A stretch of DNA of 64,000 bases from Devosia salina (lineage in GTDB: Bacteria; Pseudomonadota; Alphaproteobacteria; Rhizobiales; Devosiaceae), in the NCBI RefSeq assembly GCF_019504385.1, contig NZ_CP080590.1:1-64000 (forward strand). Direction: 5' to 3'. Of this stretch, positions 17,618 to 26,886 are shown piece by piece. Each line of letters begins with the position of its first letter. Position 1 is the first letter of the stretch. A model generated the notes under the pieces. That model did no database searches and was not told the DNA's origin. It saw nothing but the letters and a program-made list of their open reading frames with translations. The position numbers and the translations under genes were made by a program.

Positions 17618-19276
17618 ATGACCGTCACCCTGCATTTCCACGGCGCGGCGGGCACCGTGACCGGGTCCTGCTACCGCGTGGTCCATCCCGGCGGTCAGTT
17701 CCTGGTCGATTGCGGGCTGTTCCAGGGCAACAAGTCGGTGCGCGAACTCAACCTCAAACCGACCCCATTCGATCCCAAATCCATCGATTTTCTGCTGCTG
17801 ACCCACGCCCATATCGACCATGTCGGGCTGACGCCCAAGCTCTATGCCCAGGGCTGGCGCGGCCCCATGTGGATGACGGCGCCCACGGCCGGCCTGCTCG
17901 AATACATGTTGCCCGACGGGGCCGGCATCCAGGAAAGCGAGGCCGAGCGCGAGACCCGCAAGCGCAGCCGGCGCGGCGACGAGCCGGTCAAGCCGCTCTA
18001 CACCATGGCCGATGCCGAGGAGGCGCTCGAACACCGCAGGACCTGCAACTACGAGGAGTGGATCGAGCCGGGCCCCGGGGTCCGCGCCCGCTACTGGAAT
18101 GCCGGTCACATCATCGGCTCGGCCTCCATCGAGGTGGAGGTCAAGGACAGCAATGGCAAGCCGGTGCGGTTGATGTTCTCGGGCGATATCGGCCCGGACG
18201 AAAAGGTGTTCTACAAGGAACCCGAGGGTCCCTCCGGCTTCGACTATATCCTCTCCGAAAGCACCTATGGCGGTCGCGAGCGGCCGCCCTATACGCTCGA
18301 AACCCGTCGCGAGGCCCTGCGCACCGAAATCCAGGACGCCATGCATCGGGGCGGCAATCTCATCATCCCGACCTTTGCCGTCGAGCGCAGCCAGGAATTG
18401 CTGCACGATATCGGCGTCTTGATCAAATCGGGCGAGATCGACCCCAGGCTGGTGGTGCTGGACTCTCCCCTCGCCAGCAAGGTCACCGGCGTCTATCGCA
18501 AATATGCAAAGATGTTCGAGGACACCGAACTGACCGCCGACGAGCTGTTCAACGACGAGCGCTTCCGCATCATCGAGGCGGTCGAGGACTCCAAGGCGCT
18601 CAACCAGGTCAAGGGCGGCGCCATCATCATGTCGGCCTCCGGCATGGCCGATGCCGGTCGCATCAAGCACCATTTGCGCAACAACCTCATCCGCGCCAAT
18701 GCCACCGTGCTGTTCGTGGGCTATCAGGCGCCCGGTACGCTGGGTCAGATCATCCTGTCAGGCGCCCGGGAAGTGCGCATCCATGGCACTCTGGTGCCGG
18801 TCCGCGCCACCATCCGTTCCCTGGGCAATTATTCGGCCCATGCCGATCATTCCGAACTCATGGACTGGATTGCCCATCGCCTGCCGGCCCATGGGGCGCT
18901 GTTCCTGACCCATGGCGAGGACGAGGAACGCCATGCCTTGCGCGAGGCCCTGCTCCAGACCGGGAAGCTGGGCGGCGATCAGGTGATCATGCCCCAGCTC
19001 GATGACTATTTCGAACTCACCGTCTCCGGTGTTGCCGCCGCCAAGGCGCCGCCGGCCCGCCGCGTCGATCTCCGGCAATTGCCGTCCGACTGGCACAATG
19101 TCTTCTCCGATTTCACCATCCGCCTCAGCCAGCGCCTGCACGAGCTGCCCGACGCCGACAAGCTCGAACTGATGACCGCCCTCCAGGCCAGATTGTCCGA
19201 TCTGGGGGCCAAGCCCAGCCCCAGGGGGCACCCGACCCCGGTCACGCCGGTCGAGACTTCCGGCTATGACGAATAG
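17618..19276 (+). CDS. Metallo-beta-lactamase-fold hydrolase with beta-CASP domain
   Basis: 552 aa, of the RNA-processing (CPSF73/YSH1-like) branch. The zinc motif THAHIDHVGL is near residue 65, further ligands lie in WNAGHIIGSAS and FSGDIGPDE, the beta-CASP region includes ESTYGGRERPPY and SASGMADAGRIKHH, and the last ligand is in NYSAHADHSELMDW. The fold and motifs fit an RNase or exonuclease, but bacterial members of this branch are mostly uncharacterised. ATG 17618 follows GAGGAGCC; an in-frame ATG at 17588 adds ten residues upstream of the first strand. The end (about 60 residues) is low complexity. Confidence 0.88.
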   Translation: MTVTLHFHGAAGTVTGSCYRVVHPGGQFLVDCGLFQGNKSVRELNLKPTPFDPKSIDFLLLTHAHIDHVGLTPKLYAQGWRGPMWMTAPTAGLLEYMLPDGAGIQESEAERETRKRSRRGDEPVKPLYTMADAEEALEHRRTCNYEEWIEPGPGVRARYWNAGHIIGSASIEVEVKDSNGKPVRLMFSGDIGPDEKVFYKEPEGPSGFDYILSESTYGGRERPPYTLETRREALRTEIQDAMHRGGNLIIPTFAVERSQELLHDIGVLIKSGEIDPRLVVLDSPLASKVTGVYRKYAKMFEDTELTADELFNDERFRIIEAVEDSKALNQVKGGAIIMSASGMADAGRIKHHLRNNLIRANATVLFVGYQAPGTLGQIILSGAREVRIHGTLVPVRATIRSLGNYSAHADHSELMDWIAHRLPAHGALFLTHGEDEERHALREALLQTGKLGGDQVIMPQLDDYFELTVSGVAAAKAPPARRVDLRQLPSDWHNVFSDFTIRLSQRLHELPDADKLELMTALQARLSDLGAKPSPRGHPTPVTPVETSGYDE

Positions 19277-19298
19277 GGCAATTGCGATCACCCCGCCC

Positions 19299-20327
19299 TC
19301 ACCGTCCCTCCAGCGCCTCCACCCGCGCGGCCAGTTCCTGCACCGCCGCAATCAGTGGCGCGACGAACTGGTCATAGCGTAGCGCCTGGCGGCTTTCGGG
19401 ATCGGCGGGATCCGACAGGACATGCCCGCCGAAATCGGCTCCGACCCCGCGGACGGCCTTGGCCACGTCCTGGGCGATCAGTCCGTAATGCCTGCGCCCA
19501 TCCCCGGCCACCCAGGAAAACCGCACCGGTTGCAGCAGCCGGATGAAATCGAGCCCCAGATCGCTGGGCGCAATACCGGTCTTGTCCCGCGCATCCGAGG
19601 TCTGGATCGTGCCGGTGGCCGACCACACTTCCGACCAGCGCGCGCCGCTGGCGCCCAGCGCCCGCGCATTGTCGGTTGCGGGGCGCAATGCCCCGGCGAC
19701 AGTGATGGTCGATCCCGCCGCGTCGAGCGTCACCGCATCGGTCCAGGCCGACCCGTCGGCGCTCACCTTGATGCGCCAATTGTCATCGCCCATCAGACCC
19801 ATTTCCGCCCGTCCCGACCAGTTGGACTGGAACAGCAGGCTCGCCGTGTCGCCCGCTGCCGCCTTGTTGATCTTGAGCTGGTGGCCGGCCCCGTCATGGG
19901 ACAGGAGGGTGGCCGCCGCAGCCACTGCCAGTCGGTTGGTGCCATCGGCGCTGGCATTGATCCCCAGTTGCGGCAGGCCCGAACCAATGGCGGCCACCGC
20001 CACCCAGGCGCTGCCTGAAAACACCTGCAGCGTGTCGCTGGCGCGGTCGAAGACCTGCCAGCCCTCCGCGGGATCGAAAAATGTCCAGGCGCCATCCTGC
20101 CAGGCGGCAATTTCGTCGCCATGCCCGGCCCAGGCCCCGCCGGCGCCCGCGGGCACGATCCAGGCTTCGCCCGGCAAGGGCGTCGCGGGCGGGGTGCCGA
20201 TCGCCATGGACTCGACCACCGGCTGCACCAGGGCGTCGAGCCGGTTGAGGGCGTCATTATGGGTGATGTGCTTGAGGGCCTGTCCGGCCATGATGAAGGG
20301 CAGGGAAAGGCGGGCTGTGTCGTCCAT
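19299..20327 (-). CDS. DUF2793 protein with C-terminal S74 intramolecular chaperone
   Basis: 342 aa. Residues 1-110 match DUF2793 (SLPFIMAGQALKHITHNDAL, GEAWIVPAGAGGAWAGHGDE), a domain of phage and gene-transfer-agent-linked proteins. The middle is beta-rich. The C-terminus is an S74 chaperone like those on phage tail spikes: SDARDK gives the Ser244-Lys249 dyad with the i,i+5 spacing of endosialidases, followed by LQPVRFSW and HYGLIAQDV, then a coiled coil. It is probably a self-cleaving trimeric fibre. No other phage gene is nearby. Confidence 0.88.
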   Translation of the reverse strand: MDDTARLSLPFIMAGQALKHITHNDALNRLDALVQPVVESMAIGTPPATPLPGEAWIVPAGAGGAWAGHGDEIAAWQDGAWTFFDPAEGWQVFDRASDTLQVFSGSAWVAVAAIGSGLPQLGINASADGTNRLAVAAAATLLSHDGAGHQLKINKAAAGDTASLLFQSNWSGRAEMGLMGDDNWRIKVSADGSAWTDAVTLDAAGSTITVAGALRPATDNARALGASGARWSEVWSATGTIQTSDARDKTGIAPSDLGLDFIRLLQPVRFSWVAGDGRRHYGLIAQDVAKAVRGVGADFGGHVLSDPADPESRQALRYDQFVAPLIAAVQELAARVEALEGR

Positions 20328-20418
20328 GAGAAGGCTCCAGGGTGAACTCGAGCCTAGTGTGGGGCGCTATGGCGATGCGGGGATAAGATGCGGCGCCGGC
20401 CTCTCACCCGATCCACCC

Positions 20419-20436
20419 TCTCCCCGCAAGGGGAGA
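20419..20436. repeat. GC-rich palindrome downstream of sitD
   Basis: TCTCCCC-gcaa-GGGGAGA hairpin between the sitD stop and the DUF2793 gene. It resembles other CTCCCC/GGGGAG palindromes in the window and may protect or end the sit transcript. Confidence 0.55.
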
Positions 20437-20461
20437 AGGTGTTCGAAGCGAATGTAGGGCG

Positions 20462-21295
20462 CTAGACCACCGCCACGCTTCTGCGTTGCGTCGCGATGAA
20501 GGTCACCACGAAGCTCGCGCTCATCAGCAGCACTATGGTCGGGGCCGGGGCGCTGTCGAGGAAGAAGCTGACATAGACCCCGATGAGGCTGCAACTCACC
20601 GACACGGCCATGGCCACGATCAGCATGATGCCGAAGCGCCTTGTGATCAGGAAGGCGATGGCCCCCGGGGCGATGAGCAGGGCGATGACCAGCACGATGC
20701 CGACCGCCTGCAGGGCGCCCACAATGGTCAGCGAGATCATGGCCAGCAGGCCGTAATGCAGCCAGCGCACCGGCAGGCCGATGGCCCCGGCCTGCTGCGG
20801 GTCGAAGATGAACAGCATCAGGTCGCGCCACTTGGCCGCCACCACGCCCGTCACCAGCAGGCCGATCGCCACGGCCAGAAGGATATCGCCCTGGTCCACG
20901 CCCAGCATGTTGCCGAACAGGATATGGTCCAGATGCACATCCGTGGTGATGGCGGTGTAGAGCACGATGCCGAGACCGAACAGGCCCGCAAACACCACGC
21001 CCATCACCGTGTCTTCCTTGATGCGGCTGTTCTCCTTGAGAAAGCCTACCGAAAGAGCACAGACCATGCCGGCGATGAAGGCGCCGAGCCCCAGCGGCAG
21101 TCCGGCGAGATAGGCCAGCACCACCCCTGGCAGCACCGCATGGGAGATGGCATCGCCCATCAGCGACCAGCCCTTGAGCACCAGGAAGCACGAGAGCAGC
21201 GCCGTCGGCACCGCCACCAGCACCCCGATCACCATGGCCTGCACCATGAAGGGGAACTGGAAAGGCAACAGCATCAGGTCGATCAGGTCGGTCAT
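20462..21295 (-). CDS. sitD: Mn/Fe ABC transporter permease SitD
   Basis: 277 aa inner-membrane permease of the ABC-3 family with about eight membrane segments. The family motif LKGWSLMGDAISHAVLPGVVLAY is present near residues 40-62, followed by alternating helices to the C-terminus. It is the second permease of the operon and overlaps sitC by one base (TGATG), indicating translational coupling. Substrate is inferred from sitA. E. coli- and Yersinia-type Sit/Yfe systems also use two distinct permeases. Confidence 0.92.
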   Translation of the reverse strand: MTDLIDLMLLPFQFPFMVQAMVIGVLVAVPTALLSCFLVLKGWSLMGDAISHAVLPGVVLAYLAGLPLGLGAFIAGMVCALSVGFLKENSRIKEDTVMGVVFAGLFGLGIVLYTAITTDVHLDHILFGNMLGVDQGDILLAVAIGLLVTGVVAAKWRDLMLFIFDPQQAGAIGLPVRWLHYGLLAMISLTIVGALQAVGIVLVIALLIAPGAIAFLITRRFGIMLIVAMAVSVSCSLIGVYVSFFLDSAPAPTIVLLMSASFVVTFIATQRRSVAVV

Positions 21296-22146
21296 CACGC
21301 TGTCTCCCTGGCCACGCGCCGCCGGGCGGCCAGCCAGCCATGCTTTGGCGCGAAGATGAAGGCGGCAAGGAACACCAAGGTCTGCAGCACCACGATGATG
21401 CCCCCCGTTGCCCCATCGAGGTAATAGCTCAGATATGCCCCCAGCAGCGAGGAGAGCACCCCCACCACGATCGCAGTGACGATCAGGCGCGGGAACCGGT
21501 CGGTCAGCAGATAGGCCGTGGCACCCGGGGTGACCACCATGGCGATCACGAGGAAGGCGCCGACGGTCTGCATGGCGGCCACGGTCGCGGCGCTGAGGAG
21601 GGTGAAGAAGATGGCCTTGAGCCAGGTGGTGCGAAGGCCGATGGACCGGGCATGGCTTTCGTCGAAAAAGGTGACCATCAAATCCTTCCAGATCACCAGC
21701 ATCACGGCCAGCGTCACCACCGAGATCAGCACCAGTTGCAGCGTGTCCTCCGGCGTGATGGCCAGGATATTGCCCAGGACGATCGACTGGACATCCACCG
21801 AGGTGGGCGAGACCGACACCATGAACAGCCCCAGCCCGAAGAAGCTGGTGAAGATCAGGCCGATGACGGCGTCCTCGCGCAATTTGGTGCGCTGCGACAG
21901 GAACAGCATGGCCCCGGCCGCCAGCCCGCCCGAAAGGAACGCGCCGATCGAAAAGGGCAGGCCCAGCATATAGGCGCCGGCCACGCCGGGCACGATCGAA
22001 TGGCTCAGCGCATCGCCGATCAGCGACCAGCCCTTGAGCATGAGATAGGCCGAGAGAAAGGCGCAGACGCCCCCTACCAGCGCCGAAACCCACATGGCAT
22101 TGACCATGTAATTGTAGCCAAAGGGCTCGAGCAGAACCTCAATCAT
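21295..22146 (-). CDS. sitC: Mn/Fe ABC transporter permease SitC
   Basis: 283 aa ABC-3 permease. The start [20 protein letters not shown] fits SitC/YfeC, and the motif [23 protein letters not shown] parallels that of SitD. ATG 22146 was preferred over longer upstream in-frame starts, because those would read through the sitB reading frame. It overlaps the end of sitB by 8 nt. Together with SitD it forms the membrane channel for the metal delivered by SitA. Confidence 0.92.
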   Translation of the reverse strand: MIEVLLEPFGYNYMVNAMWVSALVGGVCAFLSAYLMLKGWSLIGDALSHSIVPGVAGAYMLGLPFSIGAFLSGGLAAGAMLFLSQRTKLREDAVIGLIFTSFFGLGLFMVSVSPTSVDVQSIVLGNILAITPEDTLQLVLISVVTLAVMLVIWKDLMVTFFDESHARSIGLRTTWLKAIFFTLLSAATVAAMQTVGAFLVIAMVVTPGATAYLLTDRFPRLIVTAIVVGVLSSLLGAYLSYYLDGATGGIIVVLQTLVFLAAFIFAPKHGWLAARRRVARETA

Positions 22147-23011
22147 CGGCCTGGCTCGACTGCTGATGGGCCTCGCGACCCTTTTCACCGTAAAGGACCA
22201 GGGGTCGCTCATCGTCGGTGAGCACCGAGAGGTGGCGCGGATCGTCATCGGCATGCAGGCCCGGGCCCGAGAGCACGAAGTGCCGCAGCACGCCGCCAAA
22301 GGCCACTTCGAGCTTGTCGCGGGTGAACACCTCGGCCGTCGGGCCAGCGGCCAGCACCGTGCCCTTGACCAGCACCGTGCGGTCGCAGAATTCGGGGACG
22401 GAGCCCAGATTGTGGGTGGAAACCAGGATCACCTTGCCCTCGTCGCGCAGGGCGCGCAGCAGGGCGATGATGGCATCCTCGGTCTTGACGTCCACCCCGG
22501 TAAACGGCTCGTCGAGCAGGATCACTTCCCCCTCCTGCGCCAGCGCGCGGGCAAGGAAGACGCGCTTCTTCTGCCCGCCCGAGAGTTCGCCGATCTGCCG
22601 CTTGGCGAAGCCGGTCATGTCGACGCGGGCCAGGGCCGCGGCGACCTTTTCGCGGTCCACGGGGCGGGGCATGCGCAGGAAATTCATGTGGCCGAACCGG
22701 CCCATCATCACCACGTCTTCCACCAGCACCGGAAAGTTCCAGTCCACATCTTCAGACTGCGGCACATAGGCGATCCGGTTCTGCCGCTGTGCCTGCCGGC
22801 CGGAATCTCCCAGAATGGAGATACTGCCGCCAGCCAGGGGTACGAAGCCCATGATGGCCTTGAAGATGGTGGATTTGCCCGCACCATTGACGCCCACCAG
22901 GGCCGTGATCGAGCCGCGCGGCGCGGTGAAACTGGCATGCTTGAGCGCCGTGGTGCCATTGCGATAGGCAACGGTGATGTCGTTGATCGCGATGCCTTGT
23001 GTGTCGGTCAT
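22139..23011 (-). CDS. sitB: Mn/Fe ABC transporter ATP-binding protein SitB
   Basis: 290 aa ATPase. Walker A is GVNGAGKST, the Q-loop is [14 protein letters not shown] (a form typical of Mn/Zn/Fe chelate-type ABC-3 ATPases), the signature is LSGGQKKR and Walker B is [12 protein letters not shown], followed by the switch His in STHNLGS. The C-terminal 40 residues after FGGVLRHF are variable. It overlaps sitA by 4 nt (ATGA) and sitC by 8 nt, so the four genes form one tight operon in the order sitA-B-C-D. Confidence 0.94.
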   Translation of the reverse strand: MTDTQGIAINDITVAYRNGTTALKHASFTAPRGSITALVGVNGAGKSTIFKAIMGFVPLAGGSISILGDSGRQAQRQNRIAYVPQSEDVDWNFPVLVEDVVMMGRFGHMNFLRMPRPVDREKVAAALARVDMTGFAKRQIGELSGGQKKRVFLARALAQEGEVILLDEPFTGVDVKTEDAIIALLRALRDEGKVILVSTHNLGSVPEFCDRTVLVKGTVLAAGPTAEVFTRDKLEVAFGGVLRHFVLSGPGLHADDDPRHLSVLTDDERPLVLYGEKGREAHQQSSQADD

Positions 23012-23910
23012 TGGGTGAGGCCCGCTGCGATGGTCGAGGTGGTGACGCGCAAGAGATCGAGATAGGTCGGGACCGGGCCGTCGGGCTCGGACAGCGAGTC
23101 CACATAGAGCACGCCGCCATAGTGGATGCCAGTTTCGCGTGCCACCTGTTCGGCCGGCTTGGGCGAGATGGTGCTTTCCGAAAAGATCACCGGGATATCG
23201 TGTTCGCGCACGGCGTCGATCACCTGCCGCACCTGCTTGGGTGTGCCCTGCTGGTCGGCATTGATCGGCCAGAGATAGAGTTCCTTGAGCCCGAAATCGC
23301 GCGCCAGATAGGAGAAGGCCCCTTCCGAGGTCACCAGCCAGCGCTTTTCTTCCGGAATGGCCGCCAGGGCCGCGCGGATCGGCTCTACCGTGGCCGAAAT
23401 CTGGTCCGAATAGGCCGCGGCATTGGCATTGTAGGTGTCGGCATTGGCCGGATCGGCCGCGACAAAGGCGGCGCGAATATTCTCCACATAGATCAGCGCA
23501 TCGGATGGCGACATCCAGGCATGCGGATTGGGCTTGCCCTCATAGGGCCCCTCGCCAATGCCCATCGGCTCGATGCCCTCGCTCAGCACCACGCTGGGCA
23601 CGTCGGGGAGATTGTCGAGGAACTGGGCAAACCACTGCTCCAGGTTCAGTCCGTTCCACAGGATCAGGTCGGCATCCTGCGCGGCAACCAGGTCGCCCGG
23701 CGTCGGCTGGTAATTGTGGATTTCCGCGCCCGGCTTGGTGATCGCGACCACCTCGGCCGCGTCACCGGCCACATTGGCCGCCATATCGGCGAGAATGGTG
23801 AAGCTGGTGACGGCCTTGAGCCGGTCCTGGGCAATGGCGGGCACTATGGGGGCAAGGGAAATGGCGAGGGGGGTAGCAAGGATCAGGGCGGTCAGCAGGC
23901 GGCGGCGCAT
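23008..23910 (-). CDS. sitA: Mn/Fe-binding periplasmic protein SitA
   Basis: 300 aa cluster A-I solute-binding protein that captures Mn2+ (and Fe2+) in the periplasm. A signal peptide ([27 protein letters not shown]) is followed by the metal ligands in [12 protein letters not shown] and [10 protein letters not shown]. The region [20 protein letters not shown], then [12 protein letters not shown] and [20 protein letters not shown], closely resembles SitA/YfeA rather than ZnuA, which has a His-rich loop absent here. ATG 23910 has GGAG 6 nt upstream; ATG 23916 is too close to that site. A metal-regulator palindrome lies 38 bp upstream. Confidence 0.93.
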   Translation of the reverse strand: MRRRLLTALILATPLAISLAPIVPAIAQDRLKAVTSFTILADMAANVAGDAAEVVAITKPGAEIHNYQPTPGDLVAAQDADLILWNGLNLEQWFAQFLDNLPDVPSVVLSEGIEPMGIGEGPYEGKPNPHAWMSPSDALIYVENIRAAFVAADPANADTYNANAAAYSDQISATVEPIRAALAAIPEEKRWLVTSEGAFSYLARDFGLKELYLWPINADQQGTPKQVRQVIDAVREHDIPVIFSESTISPKPAEQVARETGIHYGGVLYVDSLSEPDGPVPTYLDLLRVTTSTIAAGLTQ

Positions 23911-23947
23911 GAGCATCTCCGGTTTCGTGCCGATAGAGGTAATGCAA

Positions 23948-23964
23948 TTGCAAATCATTCGCAA
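23948..23964. promoter_or_regulatory. Mur/Fur-type metal operator upstream of sitA
   Basis: TTGCAAATCATTCGCAA is an odd-length inverted repeat with one mismatched pair (A against C). It matches the TGCAAAT-N-ATTTGCA style reported for Mur (manganese-responsive Fur-family) sites in alphaproteobacteria. It lies 38-54 bp before the sitA start codon, a promoter-overlapping distance. Confidence 0.72.
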
Positions 23965-24104
23965 GTAGCGAAATGCGCCGCCGCGCCCTGGTTGCGCCGA
24001 TGGCAAGGCCGGTCTTTGCCGCTTCCGCGGTTGACGCTGGCCGCCATGGCATGGGAAAGCGGAGAGCACTGGCCCGCGGGCCGTCACGACCCAGCCGGAC
24101 CCCG

Positions 24105-24977
24105 ATGGCGCTGCACATTGCCCTGACCTTCGACGACAATTTCTGGGCGCCCGCCTATACGGTGATGCGCTCGATCTGCCTCTCGACACACCGGCGCGCC
24201 GATCTGGTCTTCCACCTGCTGCACATGCCGCTCAGCGCCGAACACCGCGCCGATCTTGAGAGGATCGGCGCCGAATTCGGCGCCAGCCTGCGCTTCTATC
24301 CGCTGGCCGACATGCCCGCATTCGAGACCCTGGTTGCCGGCCTCCCCCAGCATGGTCGTTGGCCCAAGGTCGTCTATGCCCGCCTGATGCTGGCCGACCT
24401 GCTGCCGCCCGACGTCCCTCGCGTCATCTATCTCGATTGCGACATGCTGGTGCGCTGGCCCATCGAACAGCTTTACGACATCGACCTCGGCGGCCAGCCC
24501 CTGGGCGCGGTGCGCGACTCCATCGCCCCCTTTATCGCCCTGCGCCGGGACATGGTGCAGAATGCGGACATTTTCGATGGTGCCGATCCCTATTTCAACT
24601 CCGGCATGCTGGTAATCGACCTGGCGCACTGGCGCGACATCGACATCGCGGCGGAGATTGCGGCCCTTGCCGCTTCGGGCGTTCTGTCGCGGCTCTATTT
24701 CGACCAGGACCTCCTGAACCTGATCTTTCGCGGCCGCTGGCAGCCCCTGCCGTGGCGCTGGAACACCATCGATGCCGACGCAGCGCATGAGGCACTCGAC
24801 CCCGCGATCTTGCACTTCACCAAGACCACCAAGCCATGGGCCCTCCGCGCCGGGATTCTGCATGCAACGGCCTATGCTCGATGGTATCGCCACGTCATGA
24901 CCAATGAGCTGTTCTACCGCTTCGCCCGCCATCGCTGGAAACGCTGGTGGTTGAAGAAGCTGCGGCTGGCGCGCTAG
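24105..24977 (+). CDS. Glycosyltransferase family 8 protein
   Basis: 290 aa GT-A fold enzyme of the LgtC/WaaI/glycogenin type, which transfers galactose or glucose in lipopolysaccharide or capsule synthesis. It begins LHIALTFDDNFWAPAYTVMR, the DXD motif is VIYLDCDMLVRW, and PYFNSGMLVIDLAHWRD and FDQDLLNLIFRGRW are standard GT8 motifs; ILHFTKTTKPW closes the site. The C-terminus is strongly basic (RHRWKRWWLKKLRLAR) and may touch the membrane. The TAG stop is the first base-triplet junction with a RIME-like repeat. Confidence 0.9.
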   Translation: MALHIALTFDDNFWAPAYTVMRSICLSTHRRADLVFHLLHMPLSAEHRADLERIGAEFGASLRFYPLADMPAFETLVAGLPQHGRWPKVVYARLMLADLLPPDVPRVIYLDCDMLVRWPIEQLYDIDLGGQPLGAVRDSIAPFIALRRDMVQNADIFDGADPYFNSGMLVIDLAHWRDIDIAAEIAALAASGVLSRLYFDQDLLNLIFRGRWQPLPWRWNTIDADAAHEALDPAILHFTKTTKPWALRAGILHATAYARWYRHVMTNELFYRFARHRWKRWWLKKLRLAR

Positions 24978-25079
24978 AGCGCTTTCAGCAAAAGTGAATA
25001 CCACTTTTGCGGTTCGAAAGCGCGGCAAAACAAAGAGATAGAGCTCCCGTTCTGAGTCAAACAGAGCGGGAATTGCGCT
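24977..25079. repeat. RIME-like two-hairpin intergenic element, copy 2
   Basis: Same element as at 8917-9019. It differs by GAATACC for GGACACC in the first loop and has a slightly imperfect second stem (TCCCGTTCTGA against ACAGAGCGGGA). It fills the whole gap between two convergent glycosyltransferase genes and contributes bases to both stop codons. Confidence 0.88.
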
Positions 25080-25887
25080 AGCCGACCAGCGCCGGATCGA
25101 GCCCCTCGGCGGCGCAGAGCGACGCCAGCGCGCTCCCCGCCTCGGGCAGCGGCAGGCCGGCGCGGCCACGATCGGTGAGCTGGCTGCGCCACAGGTGCAC
25201 GCCGAGCGTTTCGGGCCCGATGGCACCCTCGAGGCTGGAGCCGGCCTGCATCAGTGCCGGAATGCCTTCATAGGGCACGGGATAGAAGGTGGCGGAGGGC
25301 CGCACCAGGCCCGTCAGCCCATGCTTCGCCACATAATGGGTCAGCGCCATCGGCCCGGTGGCGCCATATTGCATATGCTCGGGCGTCACCCGCTCACCCA
25401 CGAGGCGCCGGATCGCCACCTCGAAGCGCCGCAGCGGCGGCAGATGGGGTTCCAGCAATGGCCGTTCGGTCTTCTCGAAAATGGCGATGAGATCGTCGAG
25501 CAGCGGCGCGTCTGCCGGGATATGCAGCACAGCCCCATTGACCGAGCCGGGCCGTTCCCACGCGAAGAGGTAATCCGGCGGTCCCTCGATGGGCCTGACG
25601 CAATAGATGTCGAGATCGGCATAGACGCCAAGCCCGGCGCGCAGCACCGCATAGCGGAAATGGTCCGAGAACACGCCGGGCGTGCCCTTGCCCTTGTAGA
25701 ACACCAGTCTTTCCTTGGGCAGCACCTCGGCGGCGTCCCGCCATTCGGCCCCATCGGGCAGGCCTTCCATGGCGTCATAGGAATAGACCAGCACGCGGTG
25801 CCCGCGCCGCACGAACGAGGTGATGCACAGCATTTCGAGCCAGCTGAGCGGACCATGCCAGAAGCTGATGATGGGGGGCAGGGTCAT
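25078..25887 (-). CDS. Glycosyltransferase with DXD motif (GT32-like)
   Basis: 269 aa. The start MTLPPIISFWHGPLSWLEML, then SDHFRYAVLRAGLGVYADLD and the DXD motif DLDIYCVRPI, resemble GT32-type/capsular sugar transferases (Gly_transf_sug). Later segments NGAVLHIPADAPLLDDLI and TGPMALTHYV fit the same family. ATG 25887 was chosen over an upstream start at 25917 since family members start at the first strand. Its stop codon is formed at the edge of a RIME-like repeat. The acceptor sugar is unknown; convergence on a GT8 gene suggests a surface glycan role. Confidence 0.8.
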   Translation of the reverse strand: MTLPPIISFWHGPLSWLEMLCITSFVRRGHRVLVYSYDAMEGLPDGAEWRDAAEVLPKERLVFYKGKGTPGVFSDHFRYAVLRAGLGVYADLDIYCVRPIEGPPDYLFAWERPGSVNGAVLHIPADAPLLDDLIAIFEKTERPLLEPHLPPLRRFEVAIRRLVGERVTPEHMQYGATGPMALTHYVAKHGLTGLVRPSATFYPVPYEGIPALMQAGSSLEGAIGPETLGVHLWRSQLTDRGRAGLPLPEAGSALASLCAAEGLDPALVG

Positions 25888-25932
25888 TGGGTCTCGCGCG
25901 CTCTGGGTGTGGCGCATCTAGCATGGCCGGGC

Positions 25933-25970
25933 CAAAGAGAAAACCGCCGCACCTTTTGGGGCGCGGCGGT
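25933..25970 (-). terminator. Terminator after the YtrA-type ABC operon
   Basis: Read on the minus strand: stem ACCGCCGC / GCGGCGGT with a 12-nt interior, followed by TTTTCTCTTT. It lies 26 bp beyond the ABC permease stop. Confidence 0.75.
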
Positions 25971-25995
25971 GGAGGTCTTGCATGGGAAACGTTTC

Positions 25996-26886
25996 TTAGT
26001 TGGCCGGCGCACGACGCCGGTATTCGGAGGCGATGTAGATCACCGCCAGCGCAAAGACCGCACCGATCCCCACCTGCATCCAGTCGAACTTCTGCAGGAA
26101 ATCGGTGATGAACAGCGTCGCATTGAACGGCTCCTGCCCTTCAAAGACGCGGTCCAGGTGATCGGTCGAAACCGGCAGTTGCGAGCGATAGTCGAGATAG
26201 GCCCAGGTGCGGGTGGCAAAGGGATGCAGACCGCCCAGGGTCACCCATTCGAGCGCCGAAACCACGGTGGGCAGCAGCAGCGCCAGCGGGATCGCCCAGC
26301 GTCCCACCACGCTGCCCATGGCGCCGACCAGCGCCATATAGGGCAGGTACCACAACAGCCCGCAAACCATCACCACCACCAGCACCAGTGCCATTTGCCC
26401 ATAGACGCCGACAATGGCGCCGAACAGGCCGGCATTGCCCAGGCCGGAGAACATGGTGGTCACATAGGCCACGCCGAACATAAGAAGGATGCTGATCAGC
26501 GCCACCGCCAGAATGGCGCCGGGCAGAATGGTCAGGGCCGCGGCGAGCTTGCTCAGCAATATCCTGAAATCGCTCACCGGCATGGATTTCCAGAACAGCA
26601 TCGCATTGTTGCGCTTGTCGGCGGCAAAGCCATCGGCGCAGTAGAAGAACAGCACGAAGCCCAGATAGGCGAGCCACGCCGCCGACAGGCCCGCAAAGCC
26701 GGCCTCGAAGACCCAGGTGGGCACAACGCTCAGCATCTGGCCGGAAAAGCGGGTATCGAGCCGGTCGACGCTGAAGGCCAGCAGGGTCAGGGCGAACACC
26801 ACCCCCACCAGCACCAGCGGCGCGATCAGGAAGGCCCCGCGATGCTCGATGAACTCGCGATGGACAAGAGCGAAGAAGGCCTTCAT
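25996..26886 (-). CDS. ABC-2 type transporter permease
   Basis: 296 aa with about six membrane segments: KAFFALVHREFIEHRGAFLI at the start, then clusters near residues 15-37, 63-85, 115-140, 150-190 and a last helix before the basic end SEYRRRAPAN. This is the ABC-2 exporter layout. Its start overlaps the ATPase gene by 4 nt (ATGA). In YtrA-type operons such permease-ATPase pairs are often induced by cell-wall-active compounds; that role here is inferred from the regulator only. Confidence 0.87.
   Translation of the reverse strand: MKAFFALVHREFIEHRGAFLIAPLVLVGVVFALTLLAFSVDRLDTRFSGQMLSVVPTWVFEAGFAGLSAAWLAYLGFVLFFYCADGFAADKRNNAMLFWKSMPVSDFRILLSKLAAALTILPGAILAVALISILLMFGVAYVTTMFSGLGNAGLFGAIVGVYGQMALVLVVVMVCGLLWYLPYMALVGAMGSVVGRWAIPLALLLPTVVSALEWVTLGGLHPFATRTWAYLDYRSQLPVSTDHLDRVFEGQEPFNATLFITDFLQKFDWMQVGIGAVFALAVIYIASEYRRRAPAN

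Noticed and set aside
19299..20327. Prophage
   Set aside because: Only one phage-type gene is present; no integrase, terminase, capsid or attachment repeats nearby.
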